Translations under genes and position numbers: made by a program
Part shown: positions 43,565-53,683 of the stretch, in pieces
Layout: each line of letters starts with the position of its first letter
Numbering within the stretch: position 1 is the stretch's first letter
Assembly: GCA_965222695.1 (NCBI GenBank)
Contig: OZ244967.1
Coordinates: forward strand, 4,774,001-4,838,000
Reading direction: 5' to 3'
DNA length: 64,000 bases
Source: UBA7957 sp965222695
GTDB taxonomy: Bacteria; Pseudomonadota; Gammaproteobacteria; Granulosicoccales; Granulosicoccaceae
The notes under the pieces: model-generated
Seen by the model: only the letters and a program-made list of their open reading frames with translations
Told to the model about the DNA's origin: nothing
The model's database searches: none

Positions 43565-44577
43565 ATAAGGGGAATAATCCTTTGGGTGAGGAATCAACAG
43601 CGGAACAGGTAGCCGAGTTTCGGCAGGCAATTGAAAACATCCGGGAGCAAATCAGACACGTGATAGTCGGCCAGGAAACGGTAGTGGAACATTTACTTAT
43701 AACACTCCTGGTGGGCGGACACTGCCTGATCACCGGTATGCCAGGGACGGCTAAAACGCTGTTGGTCCGGACCCTGGCTCAAAGCCTGGGTTTGAATTTC
43801 AACCGCATCCAGTTTACACCGGATCTCATGCCCAGTGATATTACAGGTACCGACATTATCGAGGAAAATTCCAGCACCGGGCAAAGATCCTGGAACTTTA
43901 TCGCAGGTCCCATATTTACCAATGTGCTGCTGGCCGATGAGATCAACCGCACACCACCGAAAACTCAGGCCGCCCTGCTTGAGGCCATGCAGGAGAATTC
44001 GGCCACAGTCCGCGGCAAAAAACACACCATATCCGCACCGTTTTTCGTTTTGGCCACTCAAAATCCCCTGGAGCTTGAAGGCACTTACCCGCTACCGGAG
44101 GCGCAGCTTGACCGGTTTCTTTTTAATGTATTATTGGATTACCTCAGTGACGAAGATGAGCTTGAAGTCGTCCGGCGTTACACTTCCCATATTGATATTC
44201 CTTCCGTGACGGCTTGCACTAATGCTGAACAGATAATTCAATTCCAGCGTCTTGTACGCCAGGTACCGGTTGCGGAATCGGTTAACCGTTACGCCGTTTC
44301 CTTAGTCAGGATGACGCGGCCGCAAGAGTCCGATGCACCTGAAATGATCAAGCGCTATGTCAAGTTTGGCGCCAGCGTTAGGGCAACTTTGTTTTTAACA
44401 CTGGCGGCTAAGGCCAGGGCTTTGATGCAGGACAGATACCATGTGACGAAAGATGATATCAATCAGCTGGCCGCCCCGGTTTTGCGGCACCGGGTATTGA
44501 CGAACTACTTTGCTGAATCGGACTCGGTTGATTTGGAATCCATACTGCAAAATCTGATACAAAGCCTGGCGGGATAG
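43561..44577 (+). CDS. MoxR-family AAA+ ATPase
   Basis: A 338-residue chaperone ATPase. Walker A GMPGTAKT lies at 59-66, Walker B LLADEINR with Asp126-Glu127, and sensor 1 is in FFVLATQNP. MoxR ATPases work with vWA proteins to mature or insert metal into client proteins. It is the motor of this cluster and is followed 11 bp later by the DUF58 gene. Confidence 0.95.
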   Translation: MNKGNNPLGEESTAEQVAEFRQAIENIREQIRHVIVGQETVVEHLLITLLVGGHCLITGMPGTAKTLLVRTLAQSLGLNFNRIQFTPDLMPSDITGTDIIEENSSTGQRSWNFIAGPIFTNVLLADEINRTPPKTQAALLEAMQENSATVRGKKHTISAPFFVLATQNPLELEGTYPLPEAQLDRFLFNVLLDYLSDEDELEVVRRYTSHIDIPSVTACTNAEQIIQFQRLVRQVPVAESVNRYAVSLVRMTRPQESDAPEMIKRYVKFGASVRATLFLTLAAKARALMQDRYHVTKDDINQLAAPVLRHRVLTNYFAESDSVDLESILQNLIQSLAG

Positions 44578-44588
44578 CATAGAGAGCC

Positions 44589-45476
44589 ATGTCTTCGACT
44601 CTACTCAAACCTGAAGTTTTGGCAAGATTCTCAACTCTGGAACTGGTTGCCCGTGCAGTTGTGGATGGTGTGTTCACCGGCCTGCATCGCTCACCTTACT
44701 TTGGCTTCAGCCAAGAATTCGCGGAATACCGGGCTTATAATGAAGGGGATGACTTAAGGTTTGTCGATTGGAATGTTTTTGCACGCACTGATCGAACTTA
44801 TATCAAACGCTATTTGGGAGATACCAATACACAATTAGTCATTATCCTGGATGCCAGTGCGTCAATGGCCTATCAGAGTGGACAGGTAAGTAAAATCGAT
44901 TACGCCAAGTATCTGGCCGCGTCACTCGCCTATCTGGCAAAACGCCAGCACGATGCGGTGGGAATGATGATCTTCGATGAAAAGGTGCGTCATCAATTAC
45001 CGCCGTCCAGCCGCCCCGATGCACTATCAAGATTGCTGCATCTGCTTGAGCAGACGCAAGCCATGGAGAGCACAGAGTTTGCCGCGGCCATAGAAAAAAC
45101 ATCCCAGCAAATTTCAAAACGCGGGCTCATCGCGCTGATATCGGACTTATACACGGAGGTTGATTCACTGTTTGAAAAAATCAGACCACTTATTAGCAAG
45201 GGGCAGGATTGCGTTTTGTTTCATCTTCTTGATCCGGCCGAATATAAACCCGAAATTGACACCATGTCGGCGCTGCAGGATATGGAAACGGGGAATATCA
45301 TCAACGTTACTCCGGAGTATTTCTCGCGCTCCTATCGGCAAAAGCTCGATAATCACATATCCGAGCTGCAATCCGCTGCGGCGAGGGAAAATGCGGACTA
45401 TGTCGCAATCAATACGAATGAGCCCTTAGAACAGGCCCTGCACCGCTATCTGCTATTCAGGCAGCGCAGGAGATAA
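44589..45476 (+). CDS. DUF58 vWA-like protein
   Basis: A 295-residue soluble protein of the DUF58 family, the usual partner of MoxR. The N-terminal signature is GFSQEFAEYRAYNEGDDLRFVDW and the vWA MIDAS motif is DASAS (88-92). Five bases separate it from the next gene. It likely recruits the client or links MoxR to the membrane vWA proteins. Confidence 0.93.
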   Translation: MSSTLLKPEVLARFSTLELVARAVVDGVFTGLHRSPYFGFSQEFAEYRAYNEGDDLRFVDWNVFARTDRTYIKRYLGDTNTQLVIILDASASMAYQSGQVSKIDYAKYLAASLAYLAKRQHDAVGMMIFDEKVRHQLPPSSRPDALSRLLHLLEQTQAMESTEFAAAIEKTSQQISKRGLIALISDLYTEVDSLFEKIRPLISKGQDCVLFHLLDPAEYKPEIDTMSALQDMETGNIINVTPEYFSRSYRQKLDNHISELQSAAARENADYVAINTNEPLEQALHRYLLFRQRRR

Positions 45477-45480
45477 GGCA

Positions 45481-47466
45481 ATGAGTTTACTGGCCCCATT
45501 ATATCTGGCAGGCATATTCGCTATTGCTGTGCCGGTATTACTGCATCGTTTGCATAAAGACGAACCGCCGCTGAAAAAGTTTGCCTCGGAGATGTTTCTT
45601 CAGGCTGCCGAAGTCACCAGCAGTCGCAGCAAAAAGTTGCGTTACTTATTTTTGTTTTGTACAAGGCTTGCATTAATAGTGATATTAAGCCTGCTGTTTG
45701 CCCAACCCATATTCGATTCTTTAAGTTCCTGGGCCGATCGTGAATCCCGTCTGCATCTGCTGATTATCGATGCCTCGCTTTCGATGCGTCATTCGGACCG
45801 GTGGTCCCAGGCAATTGATGCCGCGGAACGGCAAATATCCGGTTTGCCGGCAGCAGACAAAGCACAGTTGTTTACCGCTGATCAGAATCTGACAGAGATC
45901 GACGTTCCAAGCAATGATAAAGTCAAACTGAGAGAATTACTGTCGGCCTTGACCCCGGGGCTCGGCCGTCTTGACTATGGAAAAATGATCTCTTCAGTCA
46001 ATTCGTACACCAAAGACATCGACTCACCGGTAAGTTTGCATTTTTTTACGGATGGACAGGCCAGCGGACAATCAATGCATTTTGCGGAAATGATACCGCA
46101 GTCGGCTGCAGATCTACGCATAACGGCGGTTGGGGCTTCGACTGATAAGAATATTTCCTTAAGGGCCAAGGGAAGGATTCTTGTTAATGGGCTGGGTGAA
46201 GTCAAATTACAAATCATGGGCCTTCAGGATCCTGTTGAAGACAGTATTGATGCAAGTCTGTATAACAATGGAAAATTGCTGTCAACAATATCGCTAGACT
46301 CTGTATCGAAGGCGAACCACATGGCTGAGTTTACCGATGTAACCTTGGCTGACGGTGTAAATCGGCTGACAGTCAGAATCAATGCCAGTGATGAGCTGAA
46401 TGAGGACAACGAATTTCATATTACCCTGAACACGGGGCATAAAGATGTAGTGTATTTTCTCGGTTTGCATGCTGACGCGCGTTCCGAATTTTACCTTCGC
46501 AATGCTCTTTCGGTCGACCCGCGCTATATTCTCAAGAATCATGATCGAAACGCAAACATCGTAAAAGACGATGCCACGCTAATTGCCATAAGCGACGCTG
46601 CCACACTGACTGACTCAGAAATGCAAGCTATGATGCAATACCTGGAGCGGGGAGGTAAGGCTATGATCGTCACCGGAAACCGTTTGGACGGTCGCTCTGC
46701 CGAGTTGTTGTCTCTAAGCGATAAGCCAGGTACGGAAAGCCAGACGGTAGACTCGGATCGGGCACTTTCCCTCATGGCCAAAGGTGGTACAATCTCCCAC
46801 CCCTTGACACTGAATTCAGCTGCCTGGTCCGACGTGAGAGTCTTTCGATATCTTGCCGTTGAAAGTCAGTCGCGGGATCGTGTGATTATTCAGTTGTCGA
46901 ACAGTTCGCCCTTTATATTTGAGCGGGAATTCGGCAAAGGCCACGCGGTCATTATTGCATCAAGCCTGAACGCCGAAGAGAATGAATTTCCCTTAAGCAC
47001 CTTATTTGCGCCGTTTATTGCCGATACCGCGGCCTATTTGACGGGGAGTCTTGAGAATGGCGGCCTCAGCTATAGCGGTGATACGCTTGCAATTGATGCC
47101 AACAGTCAGCTGATTTCGCCTGCAGGCAGACGCCTGGTCAGGCTCTCCGAGACAGCCAGATCGCACCGGGTAAAACTAAGTGAGGCGGGGCATTATAGCT
47201 TACACAGGCCGGACGGAATCCAAGTATTTGCAGTTAATACCCATCCGGAAGAATCTTCAATGCAGGCATTGGATAAAGACCGGATTGAACTATGGCAATC
47301 CCGGTCCGACAGGCGCACGGAAACAGTACGCGAAAGTTCAGAGACAGCTCTTTCCCGGAAAGTCAGTTTGTGGCCCTGGTTGTTGTCGATTCTCGTGTTG
47401 ATCGTTGCATTTGAGGCTTTATTCAGTCATCGCTATCTGCATATACGCAGAGGAGTAGTTCGATGA
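45481..47466 (+). CDS. BatA-like membrane vWA protein
   Basis: A 661-residue membrane protein with the BatA-type N terminus (LLAPLYLAGIFAIAVPVLLH, membrane segments about 6-23 and 55-75), a vWA domain with DASLS at 97-101, a central region resembling an amidotransferase fold (about 320-500) and a membrane segment near the C terminus. It is in the aerotolerance (Bat) class by layout. It overlaps the next gene by ATGA at 47463-47466. Confidence 0.87.
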   Translation: MSLLAPLYLAGIFAIAVPVLLHRLHKDEPPLKKFASEMFLQAAEVTSSRSKKLRYLFLFCTRLALIVILSLLFAQPIFDSLSSWADRESRLHLLIIDASLSMRHSDRWSQAIDAAERQISGLPAADKAQLFTADQNLTEIDVPSNDKVKLRELLSALTPGLGRLDYGKMISSVNSYTKDIDSPVSLHFFTDGQASGQSMHFAEMIPQSAADLRITAVGASTDKNISLRAKGRILVNGLGEVKLQIMGLQDPVEDSIDASLYNNGKLLSTISLDSVSKANHMAEFTDVTLADGVNRLTVRINASDELNEDNEFHITLNTGHKDVVYFLGLHADARSEFYLRNALSVDPRYILKNHDRNANIVKDDATLIAISDAATLTDSEMQAMMQYLERGGKAMIVTGNRLDGRSAELLSLSDKPGTESQTVDSDRALSLMAKGGTISHPLTLNSAAWSDVRVFRYLAVESQSRDRVIIQLSNSSPFIFEREFGKGHAVIIASSLNAEENEFPLSTLFAPFIADTAAYLTGSLENGGLSYSGDTLAIDANSQLISPAGRRLVRLSETARSHRVKLSEAGHYSLHRPDGIQVFAVNTHPEESSMQALDKDRIELWQSRSDRRTETVRESSETALSRKVSLWPWLLSILVLIVAFEALFSHRYLHIRRGVVR

Positions 47467-50400
47467 AGCGGAATGAATACCAAGCGGTAAAATCGTTTGA
47501 TCATTATCTGTTGCGGATCAGCAATCGTTTGCGGTCACTGTTCAGACTGCGTTCGGTGGCAGCAGCCGTGTTTGTTTCAATGGTCCTCAGCGGTGTGGTC
47601 ATCGCTTGCGGTGTCTATTGGGGATTTGTGGACGGCTTATTGTTTGTTGGGCGTGCGCTTTTACTCATCAGTATTCTCGGTCTTGTCTTTTTTCTGTGGA
47701 TCAGACCGATCAGGCATCTCAATCGGGAAGGTGTCGGAAAAACCTTGGAGCAACGCAGCCAGATGTTTTCCGGCCGGGCTGAAACCTATGTTGAGCTGCG
47801 CCAGAGTGAATCAAAAACCCCGTTTCTCGGGCTTCTGGCTAAAGATGCATTAAAGTCATCGCTTCATGCGCCGGTTCACAAAATTGCGCCTTTTAGCGCA
47901 ATGCTGCCACCTCTGTTATTGATTCTGTTCATACTCGGCTTATCGCTTTTGTTTATTCACTCAGCCTCCGATACATGGAGAAACGGAGCCAGACAACTCT
48001 GGTTAGGATGGCTTCCTATGGAACACCCGGCGGCATCCTCTCTTTCGGTCAATCCCGGTAGCGTGCAGATAGAAAACGGGGAGGATCTGCATATTTCGGC
48101 AAAAGCGGAAGGTTTCAAGCCGCAGAGCGCCGAGTTGCATCTAAAACTGCGGGAAGGTAAATGGCAGACTATTCCGATGCAAAGAAACGAAAATGGCGAT
48201 TTCGACTTCTCTTTTTATTCCGTAAAAGATTCGCTGAGTTACTACGTCAGCGCCGCTTTGGAACGCAGTGAAGAATTTTTGGTAAACGTGCTGACTCCTC
48301 CGCGTATCGAGAATATCAGCGTTGAATACAGCTATCCGTCATGGACAGGGCTTGGCAATCATATTCAGGAGAATAGCGGCGTGGTCAGGGCTGTGGGTAA
48401 TACGCAGGTGACAATCCGCTTTGGGACCGACAAGCCTCTGCAGGATGGAAAAGTATTACTCAATAACCAGGATGTTATGTTGATTTCGGATGGAAACCGG
48501 CACCAGGCCTCATTTACTCTGGATACGGCCGGCAATTATTATATATCGGATTTACTCGGCGGGAAGCGTGTTACCCTCAGTGAAAGTTACGATGTTCAGT
48601 TGCTGCAAGACAGGATGCCGACGATAAAATTTACCCGACCGGGCCGGGATTGGAATGCGTCGCCCATAGAGGAGGTCAGTCTGCAAATGGATGCCGGCGA
48701 CGACTACAGGGTTGAAGCGGTAAATCTGTATTACTCGGTTAATGGCGGTGATTGGCAATCCGTCAATCTCGATGTCTCTTCACCGCTTGAGCACACTTTT
48801 TACCTCGAAGGTATGGCAGGTGAGGCTTCGGAGACCAGTACTGTAACTGCAGGTATGGAACCGGGGGATTTGATCAGCTACTATGCTGAGGTGTCGGATT
48901 ATTCAAACAAAGTGAACACCGACATCATGTTCGTCAATGTAAGGCCTTTTGACCGTCAGTTTAAACAATCCCAGCAAAGCGGCGGGCAGCAGGGCAGAGG
49001 CGGAATAGGGAGCGAACAGGAAATATCCCGGCGTCAGCGCGAGATCCTTGTGGCGAACTGGAATTTGATCCGCCAGCGGCAGCGTAAAGGTACACAGCAG
49101 CAAAATCCGGTAAAAGACATTGACACAACAATACGGGATAACGCCTTACTTTTATCGGAGTTGCAATCGACGCTGGCTGAGCAGGCCAAGACACTGGCAA
49201 GACGAAGCAATGCCCGCAGGCTGGTGGATCAAAGCGGTAATATCAAACGGTTTGTCGACTACCTCGAAAATGCGGTAGAGGCTATGGGACCTTCGGCCCG
49301 GCACCTTGCCGACACTGAATTGCAACAAGCTATTAAACCCCAACAAACCGCGCTGCAGTATCTGCAGCGCGCAGAGGCGGTCTTTCGCGAGATCCGCGTG
49401 TCGCAGCAACAAAACAATTCGGGCAATATCAACAGCAGCAGCCAGGATATGGCTGAAATGTTCGAATTAGAGATGGATCTTGCAAAAAACCAATATGAAG
49501 TTCCCGATCGTGCGGCAATGGAGGATGCGCAGCAGTCGATGGATGATGCATTTGAAAAACTCCGGGAACTGGCCAGTCGCCAACAAAAACTGTCGGAGAA
49601 TGCCAGGCTCGATGAACGCCTGAAAGAGATCGAACGCTGGCAGCATGAAAAATTACGCCGCGAATTGGAAGAATTGAAAAAACAGATGGAATCACTTGCA
49701 CAAAAAAATTCGCAAAACCGCAACGCTAACCAATCCGCAAATCAGAATGCTTCCGCCAGGCAGGCTGAGAAACTGGCGGAAAAGCTGCAGCAGGCGCTGG
49801 ATACCTTACAACAATTGGATGGTTCATCCGGCCAATCCGCGCAATACTCTTCGCAAAGACAGCAAATCCTGGATCAGGCCAGACAACAGCTGAACGAGGC
49901 TTTGGAAAAAATGGCCGGTAATCGTCAACAGGAACTGCAACAGGCAATTAAGGAGGCTACAGCCGAAGCGGATGATCTGCTCGATGAACAGAGAGAGACT
50001 GAACAGCAGTTGCAGCAGGCCCTGAGCGAAGCAATGGATGCCCGACAAAGAGGTGAATATATCAGCGGTTTAAGCCAAGGGCAGGAACGTGAATTGGGCG
50101 AGCAAAAACGCAACATGCAGAAGAAACTGGAACAGCTGTCGGAAGACTTGCGAGCAACCCGAAAGCGCTTCCAAACCCAGACACCTAAAACTGCAGATCA
50201 AATCGCCCGTGCTTTAAAGGCGCTGAAAGACAGCGATATCTCCACTTACCTCGGTATGGCCGGAGATGCGATTGATGCAGGCATGGCTCCGGAAATTGTG
50301 GCCAGGGAAGGTCTGATCAGTGAAGGCTTGAGAGAGCTGCGCGATCAACTTATGGATGCTGAAACTCTGGCCGCAATGGAGCAGAAATCCGATCCGCAGA

Positions 50401-51083
50401 GAGACCTGGCCGAGATCCGGATGACAGCACTGCAAAATGCTTTGCGGCAGATGCGTCAGGCAGTAGCACAGATGGCGAATGGCAATCGCAACAGCAACAG
50501 TGAGTCTGATGAAATCACATCGGAGAACTCATCTTCGGGCAATCCTCAGTCGGCCCGGCAGGATGAAGCTCAACAGGCGGGCCGTGGACAAAGTAACCCG
50601 TCGCAAGACGCTGCCGCTACACAGGGCACGCAAAACAATGGTCAGGCCACAGGACGGTATGCACGCGGTAGTCTGGGACTCGAAAACAATCCCCAATGGC
50701 GTCCGCAGAATCATTGGAATCCGCAAAGTCATCTCAGCCCCTTGGAGCGGGCACAAAAGCTGGAAACGGCGGCTGAACGATTGCGTTCAGTTCTTCCCGC
50801 TTTTGACAATACACGGCTTAGCATGGAGCAGATTCAGGAACTTCAACGGCTATCAGAAGCGGTTGCAGGCACCCGAAGCGAAGAGAACGATCAACGAATC
50901 GGGCGTGAGTATCAATCTTTGCTGGCGCAGATTGAGCAACTGGAAATCTCCCTGGCAGATACTATTGAATCAGCCGATTCCTCGCCCGTACACACGCAAA
51001 TGCTCAGCAGCGACCCTCGGGGTTATGCAGCTACTGTTTCAGAATACTTCCGATTATTGAGTGAGCAGGCCCTGCAACCTTAA
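47463..51083 (+). CDS. Giant DUF4175 membrane/coiled-coil protein
   Basis: A 1206-residue protein with three N-terminal membrane segments (about 33-53, 57-80 and 147-166), a beta-rich exported middle (about 180-510) and a very long Gln/Glu/Arg-rich coiled-coil C-terminal half (about 520-1206). This is the DUF4175 architecture known from MoxR/BatA clusters. The coiled coil could reach across the periplasm and act as scaffold for the neighbouring peptidase and caspase-like proteins; this role is inference. It is the last overlapped gene of the cluster. Confidence 0.85.
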   Translation: MKRNEYQAVKSFDHYLLRISNRLRSLFRLRSVAAAVFVSMVLSGVVIACGVYWGFVDGLLFVGRALLLISILGLVFFLWIRPIRHLNREGVGKTLEQRSQMFSGRAETYVELRQSESKTPFLGLLAKDALKSSLHAPVHKIAPFSAMLPPLLLILFILGLSLLFIHSASDTWRNGARQLWLGWLPMEHPAASSLSVNPGSVQIENGEDLHISAKAEGFKPQSAELHLKLREGKWQTIPMQRNENGDFDFSFYSVKDSLSYYVSAALERSEEFLVNVLTPPRIENISVEYSYPSWTGLGNHIQENSGVVRAVGNTQVTIRFGTDKPLQDGKVLLNNQDVMLISDGNRHQASFTLDTAGNYYISDLLGGKRVTLSESYDVQLLQDRMPTIKFTRPGRDWNASPIEEVSLQMDAGDDYRVEAVNLYYSVNGGDWQSVNLDVSSPLEHTFYLEGMAGEASETSTVTAGMEPGDLISYYAEVSDYSNKVNTDIMFVNVRPFDRQFKQSQQSGGQQGRGGIGSEQEISRRQREILVANWNLIRQRQRKGTQQQNPVKDIDTTIRDNALLLSELQSTLAEQAKTLARRSNARRLVDQSGNIKRFVDYLENAVEAMGPSARHLADTELQQAIKPQQTALQYLQRAEAVFREIRVSQQQNNSGNINSSSQDMAEMFELEMDLAKNQYEVPDRAAMEDAQQSMDDAFEKLRELASRQQKLSENARLDERLKEIERWQHEKLRRELEELKKQMESLAQKNSQNRNANQSANQNASARQAEKLAEKLQQALDTLQQLDGSSGQSAQYSSQRQQILDQARQQLNEALEKMAGNRQQELQQAIKEATAEADDLLDEQRETEQQLQQALSEAMDARQRGEYISGLSQGQERELGEQKRNMQKKLEQLSEDLRATRKRFQTQTPKTADQIARALKALKDSDISTYLGMAGDAIDAGMAPEIVAREGLISEGLRELRDQLMDAETLAAMEQKSDPQRDLAEIRMTALQNALRQMRQAVAQMANGNRNSNSESDEITSENSSSGNPQSARQDEAQQAGRGQSNPSQDAAATQGTQNNGQATGRYARGSLGLENNPQWRPQNHWNPQSHLSPLERAQKLETAAERLRSVLPAFDNTRLSMEQIQELQRLSEAVAGTRSEENDQRIGREYQSLLAQIEQLEISLADTIESADSSPVHTQMLSSDPRGYAATVSEYFRLLSEQALQP

Positions 51084-51101
51084 GGCTTGTATTAAAAAAA
51101 T

Positions 51102-51121
51102 TCGCGGGAACCATTCCGCGA
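51102..51121 (-). terminator. Minus-strand terminator-like hairpin
   Basis: TCGCGG pairs with CCGCGA across an 8-nt loop. On the minus strand the stem is followed directly by a run of seven T with one leading base pair step, the layout of an intrinsic terminator. It would stop antisense transcripts entering the 3' end of the DUF4175 gene. Confidence 0.5.
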
Positions 51122-51135
51122 GTAATCGTTCTGAG

Positions 51136-51172
51136 CTGGTACTCTGTCAATATCATCTGTGCAGAGTACCAG
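51136..51172 (+). terminator. Perfect 11-bp hairpin after DUF4175 gene
   Basis: CTGGTACTCTG pairs with CAGAGTACCAG around a 15-nt loop. It follows the stop of the cluster by about 50 bp and precedes the peptidase lipoprotein. There is no T run, so it may be a weak terminator or an RNA-stability element. Confidence 0.5.
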
Positions 51173-51233
51173 GGCCGGTTAACAGACCCTGAGACGTGTC
51201 ATGTTTAAGGGTGCTTCATGTGGAGTCCTAAAA

Positions 51234-52172
51234 ATGGTTCAATCCCTGTCCGCGTTACTGATGTTGTTTGGTATTTCCGCCTGTGTCGTTGCGGACGGAT
51301 CCGATAAATCGGGAGCCTCATCTCAGACAAACGCAGAAATCATTCGTGTCGGTGGCGCCGATATAGAACTGATTATCAATGGAGAACTTGATCCGGCTAC
51401 TCATTCCGTGTGGACAGAATGGGTAAAGAATTCCTTGGAAACGGTCAGCCGGTATTACGGACGTTTTCCGGTTCAGGAAGCGGCAATCAATTTAATCATC
51501 AATAATGGTAAGGGTATTAGAACCGGCAAGGCGATGCAGGGGAAAATCAAACCGCAGATATTAATCTGGATAGGAGAACAAAGCGATGCCCGGGATTTGA
51601 AGGAGGACTGGGTTTTGGTCCACGAACTCATCCATTTGGCTACGGCAACCCTGCCGCGCAAACATCATTGGCTCGAAGAAGGACTATCGGTGTATATCGA
51701 GTCAATAGCGAGGGCACAGGCGGGAGAACTCAGTGCAGACACTATTTGGCGCGAATTTGTCAAACGCATGCCCAACGGCCAGCCGGAGGCGAATGACAGG
51801 GGTCTTGACCGAACCCCGACCTGGGGCAGAACTTACTGGGGCGGGGCAGTATTCTGCCTGCTTGTGGATGTTGCGATACGCCAACAAAGTGAAAATAAGC
51901 AAAGCCTTAAGGACGCGGTACGAAATGTCGTGGAAGCTGGCCTGACGATGAATAAAAATGCAAGCCTATCGCAGGTACTGGATGCAATGGACGCAGACTT
52001 TTCTAAACCCGTGGTAAGACCGATCTACGAACAATACGCCGAATTTCCACGGCGTTTTGAGCTCGATTCACTTTGGCAAAACCTCGGTATTTCACTTAAC
52101 GGTAATCGAGTGAACTTCGACGATAGCGCGAGTCTGGCGCATGTGCGCAGAGATATTACCCGCGCGAATTAA
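51234..52172 (+). CDS. HELxH metallopeptidase-like lipoprotein
   Basis: A 312-residue lipoprotein (lipobox ISAC, Cys17). The start at 51234 is preferred over 51201 because GGAG lies eight bases upstream and it gives a standard signal. The zinc motif is HELIH (130-134), followed by HHWLEEGLSVYIES with the third ligand likely Glu148 or Glu149. This neighbourhood mirrors HELVH and GEGLSVYEE in the TPR-peptidase at 41264-43564, so the two are related gluzincins. It lies 150 bp after the cluster and behind a hairpin, so it may have its own promoter. Confidence 0.8.
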   Translation: MVQSLSALLMLFGISACVVADGSDKSGASSQTNAEIIRVGGADIELIINGELDPATHSVWTEWVKNSLETVSRYYGRFPVQEAAINLIINNGKGIRTGKAMQGKIKPQILIWIGEQSDARDLKEDWVLVHELIHLATATLPRKHHWLEEGLSVYIESIARAQAGELSADTIWREFVKRMPNGQPEANDRGLDRTPTWGRTYWGGAVFCLLVDVAIRQQSENKQSLKDAVRNVVEAGLTMNKNASLSQVLDAMDADFSKPVVRPIYEQYAEFPRRFELDSLWQNLGISLNGNRVNFDDSASLAHVRRDITRAN

Positions 52173-52421
52173 TCATCTTGAACCGGATATCCTAGCCGCC
52201 ATTCACCGATCGCCCTTCAACGATTGATACTAATCGGATAAGTCGTCGGATCAGAAATTAAAACTATAGTAATAACAATCAGTTAATCAGTGCTTCGATC
52301 AAAAACAATAAATACTTAGTTATCTTAAGGTTAAAAATTGCGGTTCAAAATAAAGACTTGGATTTTCGGACCGTTAAACTTAGACAATAGTGGAACAAAT
52401 CGCGACAAAGGAATGAACGCT

Positions 52422-53582
52422 ATGTACCAATTGCAAGGACGACCGAGCCTTGGCCTTCTGGCCGCGGGTCTTTTATTCTGCCAAACCGCCTTGGCTGAAG
52501 TCGGCGTGACTTCGGACAAAATTCTCTTCGGTCAATCTGCCGCTTTTGAAGGTCCGGCATCGGCTCTCGGGATCGGTATGAGGCTTGGGCTTCAGGCGGC
52601 GTTCGAGGAAGCCAATAGCGCCGGCGGTGTAAAGAGGCGAAAAATCGAACTCCTGTCCTATGATGACGGATACGAACCGGATAAATCCATTACCAACACC
52701 AAAAAGCTGATCCACGATGACGGTGTTTTTGCATTAATCGGCGCTGTGGGCACACCGACATCGAAAGCGGCTCAGCCCATTGCCAAGGAAGCCGGCGTAC
52801 CCTTTATCGGGCCTTTCACCGGTGCCGGATTTTTGCGGGACCCGTCCAATTCCCATGTAATCAATATCCGCGGCAGTTATGATCAGGAAACGGAAGCCTG
52901 GATCAAGCATCTTACCAAAGACCTTCAAGCCAGGCGCATTGCAATCCTGTATCAGGACGACTCATTCGGACGAGCCGGACTGTCGGGTGTGGAAAAAGCG
53001 ATGCGGGAGAGGAATCTGGAACTGGTGGCCGAAGGAACTTACCCGAGAAATACTACGGCGGTTAAGTCCGCCTTGCTTACCATACGTAAATCCAAGCCTG
53101 ACGCTGTGGTAATGGTTGGAGCCTATAAGCCGATTGCGGAGTTTATCAAGCTTGCTAAAAAACTGAAAATGGACAGTACGTTTGTCACCATATCGTTTGT
53201 GGGCAGCAAGGCACTGGCAAAGGAATTAGGTAAAGATGGTGAGGGCGTGATTATTACCCAGGTAGTGCCTATGCCTGAAGACACCACCATTCCATTGATC
53301 GCTGATTATCAAAAGGCATTGAAAGCTGTCGATGCCGGTGCTGCACCGGGGTTTGTTTCACTTGAAGGTTATATGGTGGGCAGGTTGATGGTTCAGGCTC
53401 TGGCGCAACAACCGGGCGAGCCAAGTCGTAAAAAGCTGTTGTCAGTGGTCAACAATACCGGTACCTATGACCTATCCGGTGTCATCCTTGAATATGGAGA
53501 ATCGGATAACCAGGGAATGGATGAAGTCTATCTGTCCGTCATTCAGTCCGACGGATCTTTTCAGTATGTGGAACACCTGTAG
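52422..53582 (+). CDS. Leu/Ile/Val-type periplasmic binding protein, orphan
   Basis: A 386-residue type I periplasmic binding protein of the LivJ family (signal peptide to about residue 25, ending TALAEV). The ATG at 52422 has AGGA nine bases upstream. Family stretches are GQSAAFEGPASALGIGMRLG and IALIG-like VFALIGAVGTPTSKAAQPI. No LivHMGF permease or ATPase genes follow. Instead a chemoreceptor begins 101 bp later. The protein may therefore serve sensing rather than uptake. Relatives bind branched amino acids, amides or urea; the ligand here is unknown. Confidence 0.9.
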   Translation: MYQLQGRPSLGLLAAGLLFCQTALAEVGVTSDKILFGQSAAFEGPASALGIGMRLGLQAAFEEANSAGGVKRRKIELLSYDDGYEPDKSITNTKKLIHDDGVFALIGAVGTPTSKAAQPIAKEAGVPFIGPFTGAGFLRDPSNSHVINIRGSYDQETEAWIKHLTKDLQARRIAILYQDDSFGRAGLSGVEKAMRERNLELVAEGTYPRNTTAVKSALLTIRKSKPDAVVMVGAYKPIAEFIKLAKKLKMDSTFVTISFVGSKALAKELGKDGEGVIITQVVPMPEDTTIPLIADYQKALKAVDAGAAPGFVSLEGYMVGRLMVQALAQQPGEPSRKKLLSVVNNTGTYDLSGVILEYGESDNQGMDEVYLSVIQSDGSFQYVEHL

Positions 53583-53683
53583 CGATAAAGGGGTGGTATA
53601 ACCAAGGCGGCGCTTAGCCGATTATAAGTGCTGCTTTATTACACTGAATGGTTGATGGTGGAATCGAACGGAGTGATTGGTCA

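Noticed and set aside
52173..52421. Riboswitch or small RNA upstream of the binding-protein gene
   Set aside because: The stretch is AT-rich with no stable, recognisable fold or T-run terminator.
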